DNA of 64,000 bases, from the NCBI GenBank assembly GCA_023382675.1, contig JAHDWN010000009.1:52660-116659 (forward strand), read 5' to 3'. Shown here in pieces: positions 17,284-26,588 of this stretch. A model generated the notes under the pieces. The model saw nothing but the letters and a program-made list of their open reading frames with translations. It did no database searches and was not told the DNA's origin. The position numbers and the translations under genes are program-made. The DNA is from Anaerolineae bacterium. Lineage in GTDB: Bacteria > Chloroflexota > Anaerolineae > Aggregatilineales > Phototrophicaceae. Positions within the stretch are counted from its first letter, which is position 1; the number at the start of each line of letters is the position of its first letter.

Positions 17284-17325
17284 GTTAACGGCTAAGAGCC
17301 AATAGCCAAAAGCCAATAGCTATTG
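17284..17325. repeat. Second 7-bp tandem repeat array, starting at the rplT stop codon
   Basis: The DNA from 17291 to 17325 divides into heptamers gctaaga, gccaata, gccaaaa, gccaata, gctattg; a weaker unit precedes at 17284. The unit overlapping 17319-17325 contains the rplT stop codon (minus strand), so the array begins at the end of the reading frame. The period equals that of the array at 3143-3212, but the unit sequence differs. Confidence 0.65.
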
Positions 17326-17673
17326 ATTCTGCGCGCTGAGCGCGGCCAGCTTGCGGAAGCTCTCGGCGTCGCGCACAGCGATGTCCGACAGCATCTTGCG
17401 GTCGAGTTCGACGCCCGCCTTCTTGAGGCCATACATGAAGCGGCTGTAGTTCAGGCCGTTCAGGTGCGCCCCGGCGTTGATGCGGATGATCCACAGGCGG
17501 CGCAGATCGCGGCGGCGGTTGCGGCGGTCGCGATAGGCATACCAGAGGCTCTTGAGCATCGCCTCATTCGAACGGCGGAACAGACGACCGCGCGTGCCCC
17601 ACTGGCCCTTGGTCAGCTTGAGCACCTTCTTATGACGGCGGCGGCGGGTGAAGCCGGTTTTAACTCTTGCCAT
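17320..17673 (-). CDS. rplT: Ribosomal protein bL20
   Basis: A 117-residue basic protein, the usual length, with the classic N-terminus [20 protein letters not shown] and the conserved [21 protein letters not shown] and [19 protein letters not shown]. It binds 23S rRNA early in large-subunit assembly. It is the last gene of infC-rpmI-rplT and is followed by a strong intrinsic terminator. Confidence 0.98.
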   Translation of the reverse strand: MARVKTGFTRRRRHKKVLKLTKGQWGTRGRLFRRSNEAMLKSLWYAYRDRRNRRRDLRRLWIIRINAGAHLNGLNYSRFMYGLKKAGVELDRKMLSDIAVRDAESFRKLAALSAQNQ

Positions 17674-17751
17674 GTCACATCACTCCTGACAACAAAGACC
17701 CAGAGCCACCGCCCTGGGCTGTAAAGGTCTTGCGAATCGACGCGGCACGCC

Positions 17752-17994
17752 TTACTTGGAGCGCGCTGCGGTCTTGTAATACTTCAGGTACGGCGCAAGG
17801 CGGCGCACCCGCTTCAGATCGACCTGGGCCACCGGCTGCATCTTGCTGAGCTGGTTCAGCGTGCGCTGCGCCCGACGACGGCGAAAGTGCGTCTTGCCGC
17901 CCTTGGTGCGCAGGATTTTGCCGGTCGCCGTCATCTTGAAACGTTTGACGGTGGCCTTGTGCGTTTTGAGTTTGTATTTCTTCAGCTTGCCCAC
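17752..17994 (-). CDS. rpmI: Ribosomal protein bL35
   Basis: An 80-residue, very basic protein with KLKTHKATVKRFKMTATGKI, the typical bL35 start, then RRRRAQRTLNQLSK. The C-terminal stretch from VDLKRVRRLAPYL is a little longer than in many bacteria (about 65 residues). It sits between infC and rplT, the conserved order, 78 bases before rplT. Confidence 0.96.
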   Translation of the reverse strand: MGKLKKYKLKTHKATVKRFKMTATGKILRTKGGKTHFRRRRAQRTLNQLSKMQPVAQVDLKRVRRLAPYLKYYKTAARSK

Positions 17995-18050
17995 GATTAT
18001 GCTCCGCTCATGCTGCGCGACGCCGCGCGCATAAGCGGCGTCGAAACTGC

Positions 18051-18581
18051 CTAAGATTTCTTCTTACTCTCGCCTGCCGGTGCCAACAGCATCATCAGCG
18101 AGCGGCCTTCCATGTTGGGGGCCTGCTCAACGACGGCAACGTCTTTGAGCTGCTCGGCAATAGCCTGCAAGCGTGCGTGCCCGATTTCCGGATGAGCAAT
18201 TTCACGTCCCTTGAACTTGACCCGCACCCGCACTTTCATGCCGTCAGCGATCCAGCGCCGCGCATCGCGCATCTTGAAACCGAGATGATGGTCGTCCGTC
18301 TTCGGTTGAAGCTGGATCTCCTTGATCTCGATCACCTTCTGCTGCTTGCGCGCCTTGCGTTCGCGCCGCTGCTTGTCATACTGATACTTGCCGAAATCCA
18401 TGATCCGGCACACCGGCGGGTCAGCGTTGGGCGAAACTTCGACCAGGTCGAGGCCACGCTCCTCTGCCATCTCCAGCGCCATGGACAGCGAAACGATGGT
18501 GTTTTCGCCGCCTTCAGTGATGACACGCACCTCTCGCGCACGAATCTCACGGTTAATCCGGGTTTCGTCTTGGGAACTTAT
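18051..18581 (-). CDS. infC: Translation initiation factor IF-3, probable AUA start
   Basis: IF-3 binds the 30S subunit and checks start-codon selection. Both halves are present: the N-terminal domain (LDLVEVSPNADPPVCRIMDFGKY) and the C-terminal domain (EIQLQPKTDDHHLGFKMRDARR, VRVRVKFKGREIAHPE). The family N-terminus INREIRAREVRVI is encoded upstream of the first GTG at 18530, yet no ATG, GTG or TTG exists between that GTG and an in-frame TAG at 18588-18590. The ATA at 18579-18581 has AGAGGA 9 bases upstream and gives 176 residues; the ATT at 18557 has no ribosome-binding site at a proper distance. A poor start codon is the known basis of IF-3 autocontrol in E. coli (AUU). Confidence 0.9.
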   Translation of the reverse strand: MSSQDETRINREIRAREVRVITEGGENTIVSLSMALEMAEERGLDLVEVSPNADPPVCRIMDFGKYQYDKQRRERKARKQQKVIEIKEIQLQPKTDDHHLGFKMRDARRWIADGMKVRVRVKFKGREIAHPEIGHARLQAIAEQLKDVAVVEQAPNMEGRSLMMLLAPAGESKKKS

Positions 18582-18906
18582 GTTGCCCTATCCTCTCTGC
18601 ATCAAGCACAAATACTGCGACTCGCCAATCAACGATTTCACCTCCCTCATTGACTGAGGAACTCGCCCTACACATACCAGACTGGGATGGGTGTAAACGC
18701 AGCAAAATGTCGTCAGCAAGACGCTTGTGAAGGATTATAACATAGCCAAAAGCCATTTCAAGCGTGGGACACGCCAGAAAAAGCGCAAAAATGGGGCATT
18801 TCGGACGCGATCTTGAGACTATTCGCCCTCTTCGCTGTATTGTTGGATGTGATTCATTCTGATCGGCGTACCTATCCCGCGTTCATCATCGCAGGACAAA
18901 GTAAGT
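18582..18906. other. Intergenic region between divergent infC and EEP hydrolase genes
   Basis: About 325 bases. It contains the infC ribosome-binding site (AGAGGA at 18591-18596) and must hold promoters for both directions, but no convincing -35/-10 pair, terminator or ribosomal-protein leader structure was recognised by eye. Confidence 0.4.
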
Positions 18907-19971
18907 ATGCAATCAAGACTAAGCAGACGATTCGTGGCCTTCATATTGGCGCTCGTGAACGTATATGTGCTGCTGGTGCTGGGTTACTGGCTGCTGCGCT
19001 GGCTCGCCGGCGACCGCTGGTGGTGGCTGGCATTCATGAACAACTTCGCCATCTGGTATTTTCTGCCGCTGTTCGTATTCCTGCCGTTAGTGCTGCTGCT
19101 GCGTTCACGGCGTGGGCTGCTGCTCCTCCTGCCGGTGCTGCTGATCGCCGCCATCTGGATCACACCTTATTATCTGCCGACTGCGCGTGCGGCGGCACCC
19201 AACCCGTCATTGAGCGTAGTCACGTTCAACATCTGGGGCGGAAACGAGTCGCTGCCGGCCAATCATTTCGACCAGATTGCTGCCTGGCTGCGTGAAATGG
19301 ACGCCGATGTTGTCGTCATGCAGGAAGTCCCCTTGAGCCAGCGCATCCGCGCGGATGGCTTCCTCGGTCTGGGTGATATGTATACGGGGCAGATCGCGCC
19401 GGAAACAGACAACTGGACGAACGTCACGCTCACGCGCCTGCCGGTCATCGCGTATGAGAGCTTCGACATGACCGAGACGCAGCCGCGCTACCAGCGAGTC
19501 GTCGTCGAATTCGCGGGCGAGCAGATCGCCATCTACAATGTACACACTGTGCTGCCGGTGAGACGCCTGCCGCACATCGATTTCCCCGTGCGGTCGATCT
19601 ACGAAAGCATCTTGCTGCGCTATGACGAAACCATGCGCAACGCACAGCTCGATTTCCTGGTGGATCGGCTGGCGGAAGAAAGGCTGCCCTACATTGTGGC
19701 AGGGGACTTCAACATGAGCGACCAGACCCTGGCCTACACGCGGGTGGCCGCCCACATGCATGACAGTTTCCGCGAGGTCGGCGCGGGCTACAGCGCAACC
19801 TGGCCGCTGGCGGTGGTGCGCGGCGATGCCTGGGCCTGGGTGCCGCCGCTCGTGCGCATCGACTACATCTGGCACAGCGAAGACTGGGTGGCGCAGGCCG
19901 TAGCACGCGGGCCGATTTTAGGCTCGGATCATCTGCCGATGACGGGGACGCTGGCGCGTGTGACTCCGTGA
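18907..19971 (+). CDS. Membrane-anchored endonuclease/exonuclease/phosphatase family hydrolase
   Basis: A 354-residue protein. Three hydrophobic helices (about 9-30, 45-65 and 70-90) precede an outward-facing EEP catalytic domain. Its motifs are TFNIWGG, VVMQEVP with the metal-binding Glu, a YNVHTV strand, AGDFNMSD, RIDYIWHS and GSDHLPM with the catalytic His. EEP enzymes cut phosphodiester bonds in nucleic acids, lipids or inositol phosphates. Similar membrane-bound EEP proteins are common in Chloroflexota and Actinobacteria, but their substrate is unsettled. The gene stands alone, divergent from infC. Confidence 0.88.
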   Translation: MQSRLSRRFVAFILALVNVYVLLVLGYWLLRWLAGDRWWWLAFMNNFAIWYFLPLFVFLPLVLLLRSRRGLLLLLPVLLIAAIWITPYYLPTARAAAPNPSLSVVTFNIWGGNESLPANHFDQIAAWLREMDADVVVMQEVPLSQRIRADGFLGLGDMYTGQIAPETDNWTNVTLTRLPVIAYESFDMTETQPRYQRVVVEFAGEQIAIYNVHTVLPVRRLPHIDFPVRSIYESILLRYDETMRNAQLDFLVDRLAEERLPYIVAGDFNMSDQTLAYTRVAAHMHDSFREVGAGYSATWPLAVVRGDAWAWVPPLVRIDYIWHSEDWVAQAVARGPILGSDHLPMTGTLARVTP

Positions 19972-20066
19972 GCACCAGCGCAACGTGCGAGGCATGAAGT
20001 TCGACCCCATACGTCACAAGGAAAGGGGCCAACTCCGATGGCATCGTACGCTTGTACCAAGCAGAC

Positions 20067-23000
20067 TCAGCGCATACGGGCGCGGAAATAGCCACTGACG
20101 AAGCGATAGAGTTCGAGCGTCGATTCGGGCTTGCGCTGGTTGGCACTCAGCTTGCGGCCAGTCCGGTCGTCTTCGCGCAGCACACGCGGGTTGCCTCGGT
20201 TCGCGATGTAGAAGATCAGGATCGACAGCCGCTGGAAATCCTGCGCCAGGTCTTGTGCCAGGTCGCGGCGGCGGTCGATTGGAATCTCGTCCCAAAGGCT
20301 TTCTAACTCGGCATGAAGCACCTTTGTGCTGTAGACGCGCTCGCCCTGGGCCGGGAACATCTTGAGCAGCGTGCGCAGCAGCCCGGCCGCGACTCGCGTG
20401 TGCCGCACGAGATCGGGCGCAGAGCGCGTGCCTAGAGGATGCGCGCTCACCGATTGCTCCACGTGATATTGAACCCGTTTGCCCTGTGAGAAATAGCCGC
20501 CAATTGCGAACAGGAGATCGAGCGCGGTTTTCGCATCTTCATTACCCGCGACGAGTGCATCGCGCTCCAGATCCGCATCCTTGGCGGACGCGACCTCTTT
20601 GCGTTGTGCCAGCGCGACGAGCGTGCGCCCCAGCTCGACAATGTGGCGGGCCAGCGCCTCGCGATCATCATCCGTCAGCCCACCATTGAGCGCATCCAGA
20701 TCGCCGGTCAACACCTTGATGCCGGGCACGCGCTCCCGATCAACGTAGGCAACCGCCGTTTCGCGCAGCAGTTCGGTCGTTTGATGCAGGTGGATGGCGT
20801 AATCTTCGATGCTCATGCCGCCGAACAGCCGCTTGATGGCGACCGTCGCTTCAAGCATCTGCTTAATCTTGCCGCCAAGGCGCTGGCCGATGCGCGCGGC
20901 AGCCAGGCGGTCGGTTTTTTCCGGCAGTCGCCGGATGTAATGCCGCAGCAGATCGATTGCGCCCGCGCGCAGCTTTGCATCATCCCGCAGCAAGTAGCAC
21001 AAGCGCAACATCGATGTGATGCCGTTTTCGCCTTCGCGCAGGGCAATCTCCGGCACCAATTCCGCCACGCGCAGCGCCTGATTCGGATCATGTTGGCCGA
21101 CGTGATATTTGACCAGCCCCAGAAGCAGTGTCATCGGTGCCTGCGCCGCCGTGACCGGGTTGCCGATCACGAGTGTACTCAAATCCATGACTGACGCGTT
21201 CAGTGTGGTCGCCCACGCGTGCTGCTGCAACGCGCCGTAATGCCCCATCATGAGCGGCAGCGGCTTGATCCCGCTGGGCGGCAGGCTGCGCAGCGCAGTC
21301 GTGATCTCCGCCGGTGGGAGCGCCGTCTCGTGGAAAATCTGGCGCACGAATTCGGCAAACTCCATCTGATCCAGGTCGCCGTAGAGGATCTTGCCAATCA
21401 TGAGCAGGATCGCCGCAAAATCCGGGTAGGCGCGCCGCACCAGCAGGATGTGTACCAGATGCCGCGCGCCGGCTTCACTCAGGCGGGGCACATCGGTCTC
21501 ATTGGCGAGGTTGCGCACGATCCAGCGCAGGGTCTGATCGTATTGATCCGCCCAGGGTTCATCCGCCGCCTGTGCCAGCAGCGCGAGGGTTTGCTCATCA
21601 ACCAGGGCCGGATGATTCTTGAGTAGCGCGAGTTCCGCCACGCGCAGGGCGAAGCGCTGGCGCGTCTCTTTATCGTCGAAGACCTCTGCCGCATGAATCA
21701 TCAGCCCGGCACGCGGCGTATCACCGCCATTGAAAAGCTGCGTTTGCAGACGGACGACGCTTGACGGGAGTTGGGACAGCAGTGCCTCATCCTGAATCAG
21801 CCGTTCGAAGCGGTCGTTGCTGAATCCGTACACTGCCTGGCTGAGGATCGTCAGCGCCAGTTCGGAATCGTGCTGCGCCAGCGCCAGAGTCTTGTCCAGC
21901 ACCTCTGACATGATTGTGCCGATGTGGGTGCCCTTGGGGGCCTCACCCACGCGCTGAATGAAACGATTCAGCGCTGCCGTTTCACCCTTCTCTGCCAACG
22001 CGTTGATCGTTTGCATGGCAGCCTGTTGTGCCAGTTCCGTCCAGAACATGCCCGTGAAGTTCTCGCTGCGATCCATCCACGAGATGACGGTATCGAAAAC
22101 TTCTTCCGCGAGGGTATCGGTCGAGGCCAGTGTTGCACTCAACTGCCGCAGCAGCGCCATTTCCATCTCTGGCCTGCCGCGCACAACATCCGCGACCTGC
22201 AACGCATACGCTTCCTCGCCCATGGGCAGCGCCATCTTGAGGATATGGCGCGCATACGAGATCTGGAGATCTTCCGTCAGCGTCGGATCTTCGGTCAATG
22301 TTCGGGCAACGTCGTCGATTTCCGCCGGCAGATTGTTATGCACCGCATTATCCAGCTTAAGCCGATGCGACGCATAGCGCAGCGACTCGGCCAGGTCATC
22401 GCCCAGTTTGATGCGCCAGGCAGCGACCGGCGTCAGCGCCGAGGTCTGTTCGAACACGAGCGCCGTATCCAGCCGCAACTGGCTGGTGATGAAGCGGGCA
22501 TAATCGTTGTTCGGGTGTGCACCGCTGATGTGGTCAGCCTGCCAGCGGTAGACCAGCGCGTTATCCGGCGGCTCATCGTCATTATAGAAGTTGATGACAG
22601 CGTCCAGATGACGTTTGCGCGTGGCGTAGGACGTGAAGGTAACGCCGGGACGCGCAGGCGGGGGCAGCAGCGCTTGCAAGCCTTCGACAAAATGTACGCG
22701 CTGTTCGAGTTCCTGCGGCGCGCCCTGAATCATGACCGGGAGCCCGCCAATGACGCCCGCCAGCAGCGCCTCAATCGTCTGGATACGGTCGCGCGTGGCC
22801 GACATCAGCGCCAGCATGGCGGTCGTCTGCTGCGCCGCATCCGGTGGCGGCGGCTCATCCAGATCAATCGGCAGCAGTCGTTCCTGCGCGCGCGCATATG
22901 TCGGCGGCTGATCATTCAGCAGCGTCATTAACAGGCGGAGATTCCCGCTGTAGGCGCGTACCACGTCCGCCGACATCAGAATGAAGTGGGCGACCACCTG

Positions 23001-23246
23001 GCCTGCCCCGCCAACCTGCGTCTGAACAAAGAGATAGGGGACGAATTTGGCGCGCAGGATCGCCCACGTGCCCCGCGGATGTTGAGGCATCGGTGACGCG
23101 AGCGCCGTCTGCGTACACTCGGCGACGTGCTCCGCCTTCACCCCTGGCGAAGCCGCGAGCACACGAGCATCGCGCGTCGTTTTGCCATCCTCAACAAGCT
23201 GGCCGAAGTAAAAGTGTTCGAGCCGGAACGATGCTGGCGTAGTCAC
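20067..23246 (-). CDS. Large uncharacterised protein, possibly GAP1-like N-terminus with helical repeats
   Basis: A 1059-residue cytoplasmic protein with no signal peptide or membrane helix. The first 110 residues are a mixed strand/helix domain: EHFYFGQLVEDG, AASPGVKAEH, GTWAILRAKFVPYLFVQ and VVAHFILMSADVVRAYSGNL. Then comes LLAGVIGGLPVMIQGAPQELEQRVHFVEGLQALLPPPARP, followed by VTFTSYATR. This pattern recalls the GTPase-associated protein 1 (GAP1) N-terminal and middle modules of predicted NTP-dependent conflict systems, but the match is from memory and weak. From about 280 to the end it is nearly all alpha-helical and TPR- or HEAT-like. No GTPase gene is adjacent. The function is unknown. 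Confidence 0.6.
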   Translation of the reverse strand: MTTPASFRLEHFYFGQLVEDGKTTRDARVLAASPGVKAEHVAECTQTALASPMPQHPRGTWAILRAKFVPYLFVQTQVGGAGQVVAHFILMSADVVRAYSGNLRLLMTLLNDQPPTYARAQERLLPIDLDEPPPPDAAQQTTAMLALMSATRDRIQTIEALLAGVIGGLPVMIQGAPQELEQRVHFVEGLQALLPPPARPGVTFTSYATRKRHLDAVINFYNDDEPPDNALVYRWQADHISGAHPNNDYARFITSQLRLDTALVFEQTSALTPVAAWRIKLGDDLAESLRYASHRLKLDNAVHNNLPAEIDDVARTLTEDPTLTEDLQISYARHILKMALPMGEEAYALQVADVVRGRPEMEMALLRQLSATLASTDTLAEEVFDTVISWMDRSENFTGMFWTELAQQAAMQTINALAEKGETAALNRFIQRVGEAPKGTHIGTIMSEVLDKTLALAQHDSELALTILSQAVYGFSNDRFERLIQDEALLSQLPSSVVRLQTQLFNGGDTPRAGLMIHAAEVFDDKETRQRFALRVAELALLKNHPALVDEQTLALLAQAADEPWADQYDQTLRWIVRNLANETDVPRLSEAGARHLVHILLVRRAYPDFAAILLMIGKILYGDLDQMEFAEFVRQIFHETALPPAEITTALRSLPPSGIKPLPLMMGHYGALQQHAWATTLNASVMDLSTLVIGNPVTAAQAPMTLLLGLVKYHVGQHDPNQALRVAELVPEIALREGENGITSMLRLCYLLRDDAKLRAGAIDLLRHYIRRLPEKTDRLAAARIGQRLGGKIKQMLEATVAIKRLFGGMSIEDYAIHLHQTTELLRETAVAYVDRERVPGIKVLTGDLDALNGGLTDDDREALARHIVELGRTLVALAQRKEVASAKDADLERDALVAGNEDAKTALDLLFAIGGYFSQGKRVQYHVEQSVSAHPLGTRSAPDLVRHTRVAAGLLRTLLKMFPAQGERVYSTKVLHAELESLWDEIPIDRRRDLAQDLAQDFQRLSILIFYIANRGNPRVLREDDRTGRKLSANQRKPESTLELYRFVSGYFRARMR

Positions 23247-23408
23247 TGAGCACAGCCTTAGGCGACACTAGATGGTATTTGTTGCGCACATGGTATCTCT
23301 TTTGTTATACGATGACAACCATCCTCACGCAACAGGGTGATATGACTTTGTCCCACGGTTCTGTCAGATGTACAACCGAGATGAATCGAGTCTAGTGCCT
23401 CTGTTGCG

Positions 23409-23651
23409 CTATAGGCCGCCCAGACTGAGGGTGTCGATGGCGGCGCGGATCGCGCTGGTGAGTTCGGGGTGATCATCGCCGAAGAGGATGATGGCACGCT
23501 CTAGCTCTTCGCGCAGCGTGGGGTGATAGTCAGCGTCATCCATGCCGCGCTCGACGCTGGTTTTCAACTGCGCGATGTTCTCGCTGTGCTGATCGTCACC
23601 GGCTTCGCTTTCAAGCTGATCCTTGAGTTGTTCGAGGGCATTTTTGGACAT
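23409..23651 (-). CDS. DUF4404 family protein
   Basis: An 80-residue protein starting MSKNALEQLKDQLESEAGDD. ATG at 23651 was chosen because AAAGGAAC lies upstream and because it gives the usual family length. It is an acidic, helical protein with the DUF4404 C-terminal pattern: LREELERAIILFGDDHPELTSAIRAAIDTLSLGGL. The role of this family is unknown. It lies about 160 bases upstream of the 1059-residue protein on the same strand. Confidence 0.7.
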   Translation of the reverse strand: MSKNALEQLKDQLESEAGDDQHSENIAQLKTSVERGMDDADYHPTLREELERAIILFGDDHPELTSAIRAAIDTLSLGGL

Positions 23652-23914
23652 AGTGCCTGTTCCTTTGGGATGCCTCTGTGTGTTCTGCTCTTGACGCGCC
23701 AGGCGTTGGATCAATCGAATGCAGCATCCCTACGATCTCGCTGCCGATTGTACAACTTCGCCCGCTTCAGGACAAAAGCTGCACCTATCCAGAACGGGCT
23801 TCGCCGCCAGAAGCCAATACCGAAGTAGCTCGCAATCATCGCTTGCATTTGGCGCGTGAAACCAAGTACAATCAGCGCATTGAATTGACCGGCTTGCAGA
23901 CAAGGACACAAGCA

Positions 23915-24142
23915 ATGTTGATCAAGCGTCTGATCGTGTGGGTGGTATCGATGGCGATTGGCTTTGCGCTGACCGCTGCCTTCGTCACCTTGATCCTGCC
24001 CTGGATGGGACCGAACAACGGCAACCCGATCAGTCTTCAGAAATTCGGCTATATCTACTTCCTGGTCACTGCTGTGCCGATTGGCTTGATCTTCGTCGTC
24101 TGGCTGGACAAATTCATGGGTACGCGCATTCTGCCCGACTAA
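23915..24142 (+). CDS. Small two-helix membrane protein
   Basis: A 75-residue protein with two membrane helices (about 6-30 and 45-65) joined by a short Pro/Asn/Gly loop. The ATG at 23915 has AAGGA about 9 bases upstream. It ends in a charged tail (DKFMGTRILPD). It resembles no named family. A bidirectional terminator follows its stop codon. Confidence 0.65.
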   Translation: MLIKRLIVWVVSMAIGFALTAAFVTLILPWMGPNNGNPISLQKFGYIYFLVTAVPIGLIFVVWLDKFMGTRILPD

Positions 24143-24165
24143 CCGACGCCGATATTCCGCGAATC

Positions 24166-24199
24166 AAAAGCGCGCTCGATAGACCAGAGCGCGCTTTTT
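24166..24199. terminator. Bidirectional intrinsic terminator
   Basis: AAAAGCGCGCTC at 24166-24177 pairs with GAGCGCGCTTTTT at 24187-24199 over a 9-base loop. The T-run on one side and A-run on the other let it end transcripts from both directions: the small membrane protein (+) and the LuxR-type regulator (-). Confidence 0.92.
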
Positions 24200-24212
24200 G
24201 TTTGGACGCGCG

Positions 24213-26588
24213 TCACGGGAGGATTTGCGCCTCCCGCGCCAGCGCAACCGCCTGGGTGCGGCTGGTGACGTTGAGCTTGCCGTAGATCTGGTTGATGTAC
24301 CACTTGACCGTGCCCAGGGCGAGATACAGCCGGGCGGCGATCTCGCGATTCGAGAGGCCGTTCGCGATCAACTGCAAGATCTCCAATTCGCGCTCATTCA
24401 ACAGGTCGGCGCTCGTCCCGTTGGGACTCTTGGGCGGCGCAGCCGCCGCCAGTTCATTTTCCAGCAAGCGTCTTGCCACCTGTTCCAATCGCGGCAGTTC
24501 CGGCGGGGCATCCGGCAGCGGTTCATGCGTTGCCGCCAATTGATCGAGCAGTGCTGTGGCACGCTCGCGTGTCTCTTCACGACTGATCGGATGTCTGCGC
24601 GCGATATCCAGTAGCCTCGCCGCCGGTGCAAGCTGTTTCTTTGCCGCCAGAACCTCCGCCGCGATCACAAACGCCTGGAGGGTCAGTTCTGGTGGAAAAT
24701 GCGCCGCCACAGCAAAGTGGAACGTATCGTACAAACACGCTAATGCCTCATCGAGGGCGCCACTGCGGAAGCTCGTCTCGGCCAAACCGGAAAGTGCGCG
24801 CATGATGCCCATTTCATAGCCGATGTCGCGCGATACTTGCAGGGCAGACTCAAAGGCATGACGCGCTTCCTGGCCCAAATGCAGCACCAGGTTGATGCTG
24901 CCCAGGCCATTCCAGGCATCTGCCGCCCCGATTTGGGTGCCGCCTTCGAGCGCAATCTCCAGCGACTCGAGGCCGAGCCTTTTCGCTTCGGCATAGTCGC
25001 CGGTCAAATATGCGATCTGTGCCAGATTAGCCAGGGTTAAGGTCCGCGACCAGCCGTAGACGTGGATGGGGCTGTCATTCACTTGCGCTGATCGTTCGCC
25101 ATACTGTTTGGCCTCGGCGTAATTTCCCAGCGCACGCTCAGTTTCACTCAGCCACATGTAGTATTGTTCGAGCATACCGTCATCTGGGTAGCTGGTCGCT
25201 ATCGGCAAGATTTCCCGATAGATCGCGCGCGCTTCCTCGAAGTGCCCCTGGAACTGCGCACTGCGCGCCTGAAAACAGCGCAGGAGTGCCAGCACAATCT
25301 CCGGTTTGCCTGCCAGGGCGCGCACAGCGCTTTTCATTTGCGCTTCGACCTCAGCATAAAGGCCGCGCCCAAACTGATGATGTGTGAAGACACCGGCTAC
25401 ATCGACCAGACGGTCCAGCTTCTCCTGTTCGACCATCCACTGCCAGGCCAGCCGGATGTTCTCCTGTTCCGAATCCATGGCGACAAAGGCGCTCTTGAGG
25501 TTGGTGCGGACGATGCCGTCCTCATGGTCGCACATATACGCATCGTAGTAGCGACAGTGCAGTTCACGAATTTCGGCCACTTCCTCCGGCGTTTCGTTGA
25601 CGCGTTCCTCGCCATATTGGCGCAGCAGTTCGTGAATGGTATAGCGCCCGGAAATTTCATGGCGCAGGAATGACTTATCGACCAGGGTCGCCAGTGTGCG
25701 CAACGATGCCCCGGCGACGGCCTCCGCTGCGTCGCGGGTGAAGCCGCCGCGAAAGATCGACAGCCGTTTGAACAGGGTCTGCTCCGGTTCAGAGAGCAGC
25801 GTCCACGAGCCGTCGAGGACGACGCGCATACTGCGGTGGCGCGACGAGACATTGCGCGTCGAGGCTTCCAGGATGTCCAGCCCATGCCCGATTTCGTCGG
25901 CAATCGCCGCGCACGACAGGCTGCGCACCCAGGCTGCCGCCAGTTCGATTCCGAGGGGAATCCCATCCAGCGCCCGGCAAATGCGGATGATGCCACCGCC
26001 TTCTTCCTCGACAGAGAAATCGGTGCGCGCGCGCCGGGCGCATTGGATGAACAGTCGCACAGCGCTGTAATCTTCCAGGCTGCTCTCGGCATCGTCGGTC
26101 GGAAAGCGCATCCCGTTGACGGTATAGATCCATTCTTCCTGCAGATTAAGCGCGACGCGCGAAGTGACGATGACCTTGATAGCAGGTGATCTGGCCAGCA
26201 TGTCTGCGACCAGGACTGCGCCCTCGACGACATGCTCGAAATTGTCCAGTACCAGCAGGAGTGCCTTGTAGCAGCACAGACTATCCAGAAGCTGATGCTT
26301 GATGTCATCGCCGGGGTAAAAGCGCACGCCCATCGCCTCGGCGATCGTGGGCACGATGTGATCCGGCGAGCTGATCGACTGCAAGGCGACGAAATAGACG
26401 CCGTCGGGGTAGGCTTGCAGGTGCGTAGCGGCGGTTTCCAGCGCGAGGCGTGTTTTGCCGATGCCACCGGGGCCGAGCAGCGTGACCAGGCGGCAGGCCG
26501 GATCATCAAATAGAGTGGCAATTTCGGCCAATTCTTGTGACCGGCCAACGAAAGGTGTGGATTGCGCAGGTAAATTATGGATGCTCAC
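24213..26588 (-). CDS. MalT-like LuxR-family ATPase regulator
   Basis: A 791-residue transcriptional regulator of the large ATP-binding (LAL/MalT) type. Residues 39-46 form the Walker A motif (GPGGIGKT), LLLVLDNFEHV (about 109-119) is Walker B and VIVTSR is the sensor. A winged-helix region (about 290-330) and TPR-like repeats (about 350-680) follow. The C-terminus (about 725-785) is a LuxR helix-turn-helix: LNERELEILQLIANGLSNREIAARL and KWYINQIYGKLNV. Such proteins bind ATP and an inducer, oligomerise and activate promoters. The inducer and targets are unknown; the nearest genes do not form an obvious regulon. Confidence 0.92.
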   Translation of the reverse strand: MSIHNLPAQSTPFVGRSQELAEIATLFDDPACRLVTLLGPGGIGKTRLALETAATHLQAYPDGVYFVALQSISSPDHIVPTIAEAMGVRFYPGDDIKHQLLDSLCCYKALLLVLDNFEHVVEGAVLVADMLARSPAIKVIVTSRVALNLQEEWIYTVNGMRFPTDDAESSLEDYSAVRLFIQCARRARTDFSVEEEGGGIIRICRALDGIPLGIELAAAWVRSLSCAAIADEIGHGLDILEASTRNVSSRHRSMRVVLDGSWTLLSEPEQTLFKRLSIFRGGFTRDAAEAVAGASLRTLATLVDKSFLRHEISGRYTIHELLRQYGEERVNETPEEVAEIRELHCRYYDAYMCDHEDGIVRTNLKSAFVAMDSEQENIRLAWQWMVEQEKLDRLVDVAGVFTHHQFGRGLYAEVEAQMKSAVRALAGKPEIVLALLRCFQARSAQFQGHFEEARAIYREILPIATSYPDDGMLEQYYMWLSETERALGNYAEAKQYGERSAQVNDSPIHVYGWSRTLTLANLAQIAYLTGDYAEAKRLGLESLEIALEGGTQIGAADAWNGLGSINLVLHLGQEARHAFESALQVSRDIGYEMGIMRALSGLAETSFRSGALDEALACLYDTFHFAVAAHFPPELTLQAFVIAAEVLAAKKQLAPAARLLDIARRHPISREETRERATALLDQLAATHEPLPDAPPELPRLEQVARRLLENELAAAAPPKSPNGTSADLLNERELEILQLIANGLSNREIAARLYLALGTVKWYINQIYGKLNVTSRTQAVALAREAQILP

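Noticed and set aside
18582..18906. L20-type ribosomal leader before infC
   Set aside because: No stable structure matching a known leader could be drawn by eye; an IF-3 start-codon mechanism is better supported.
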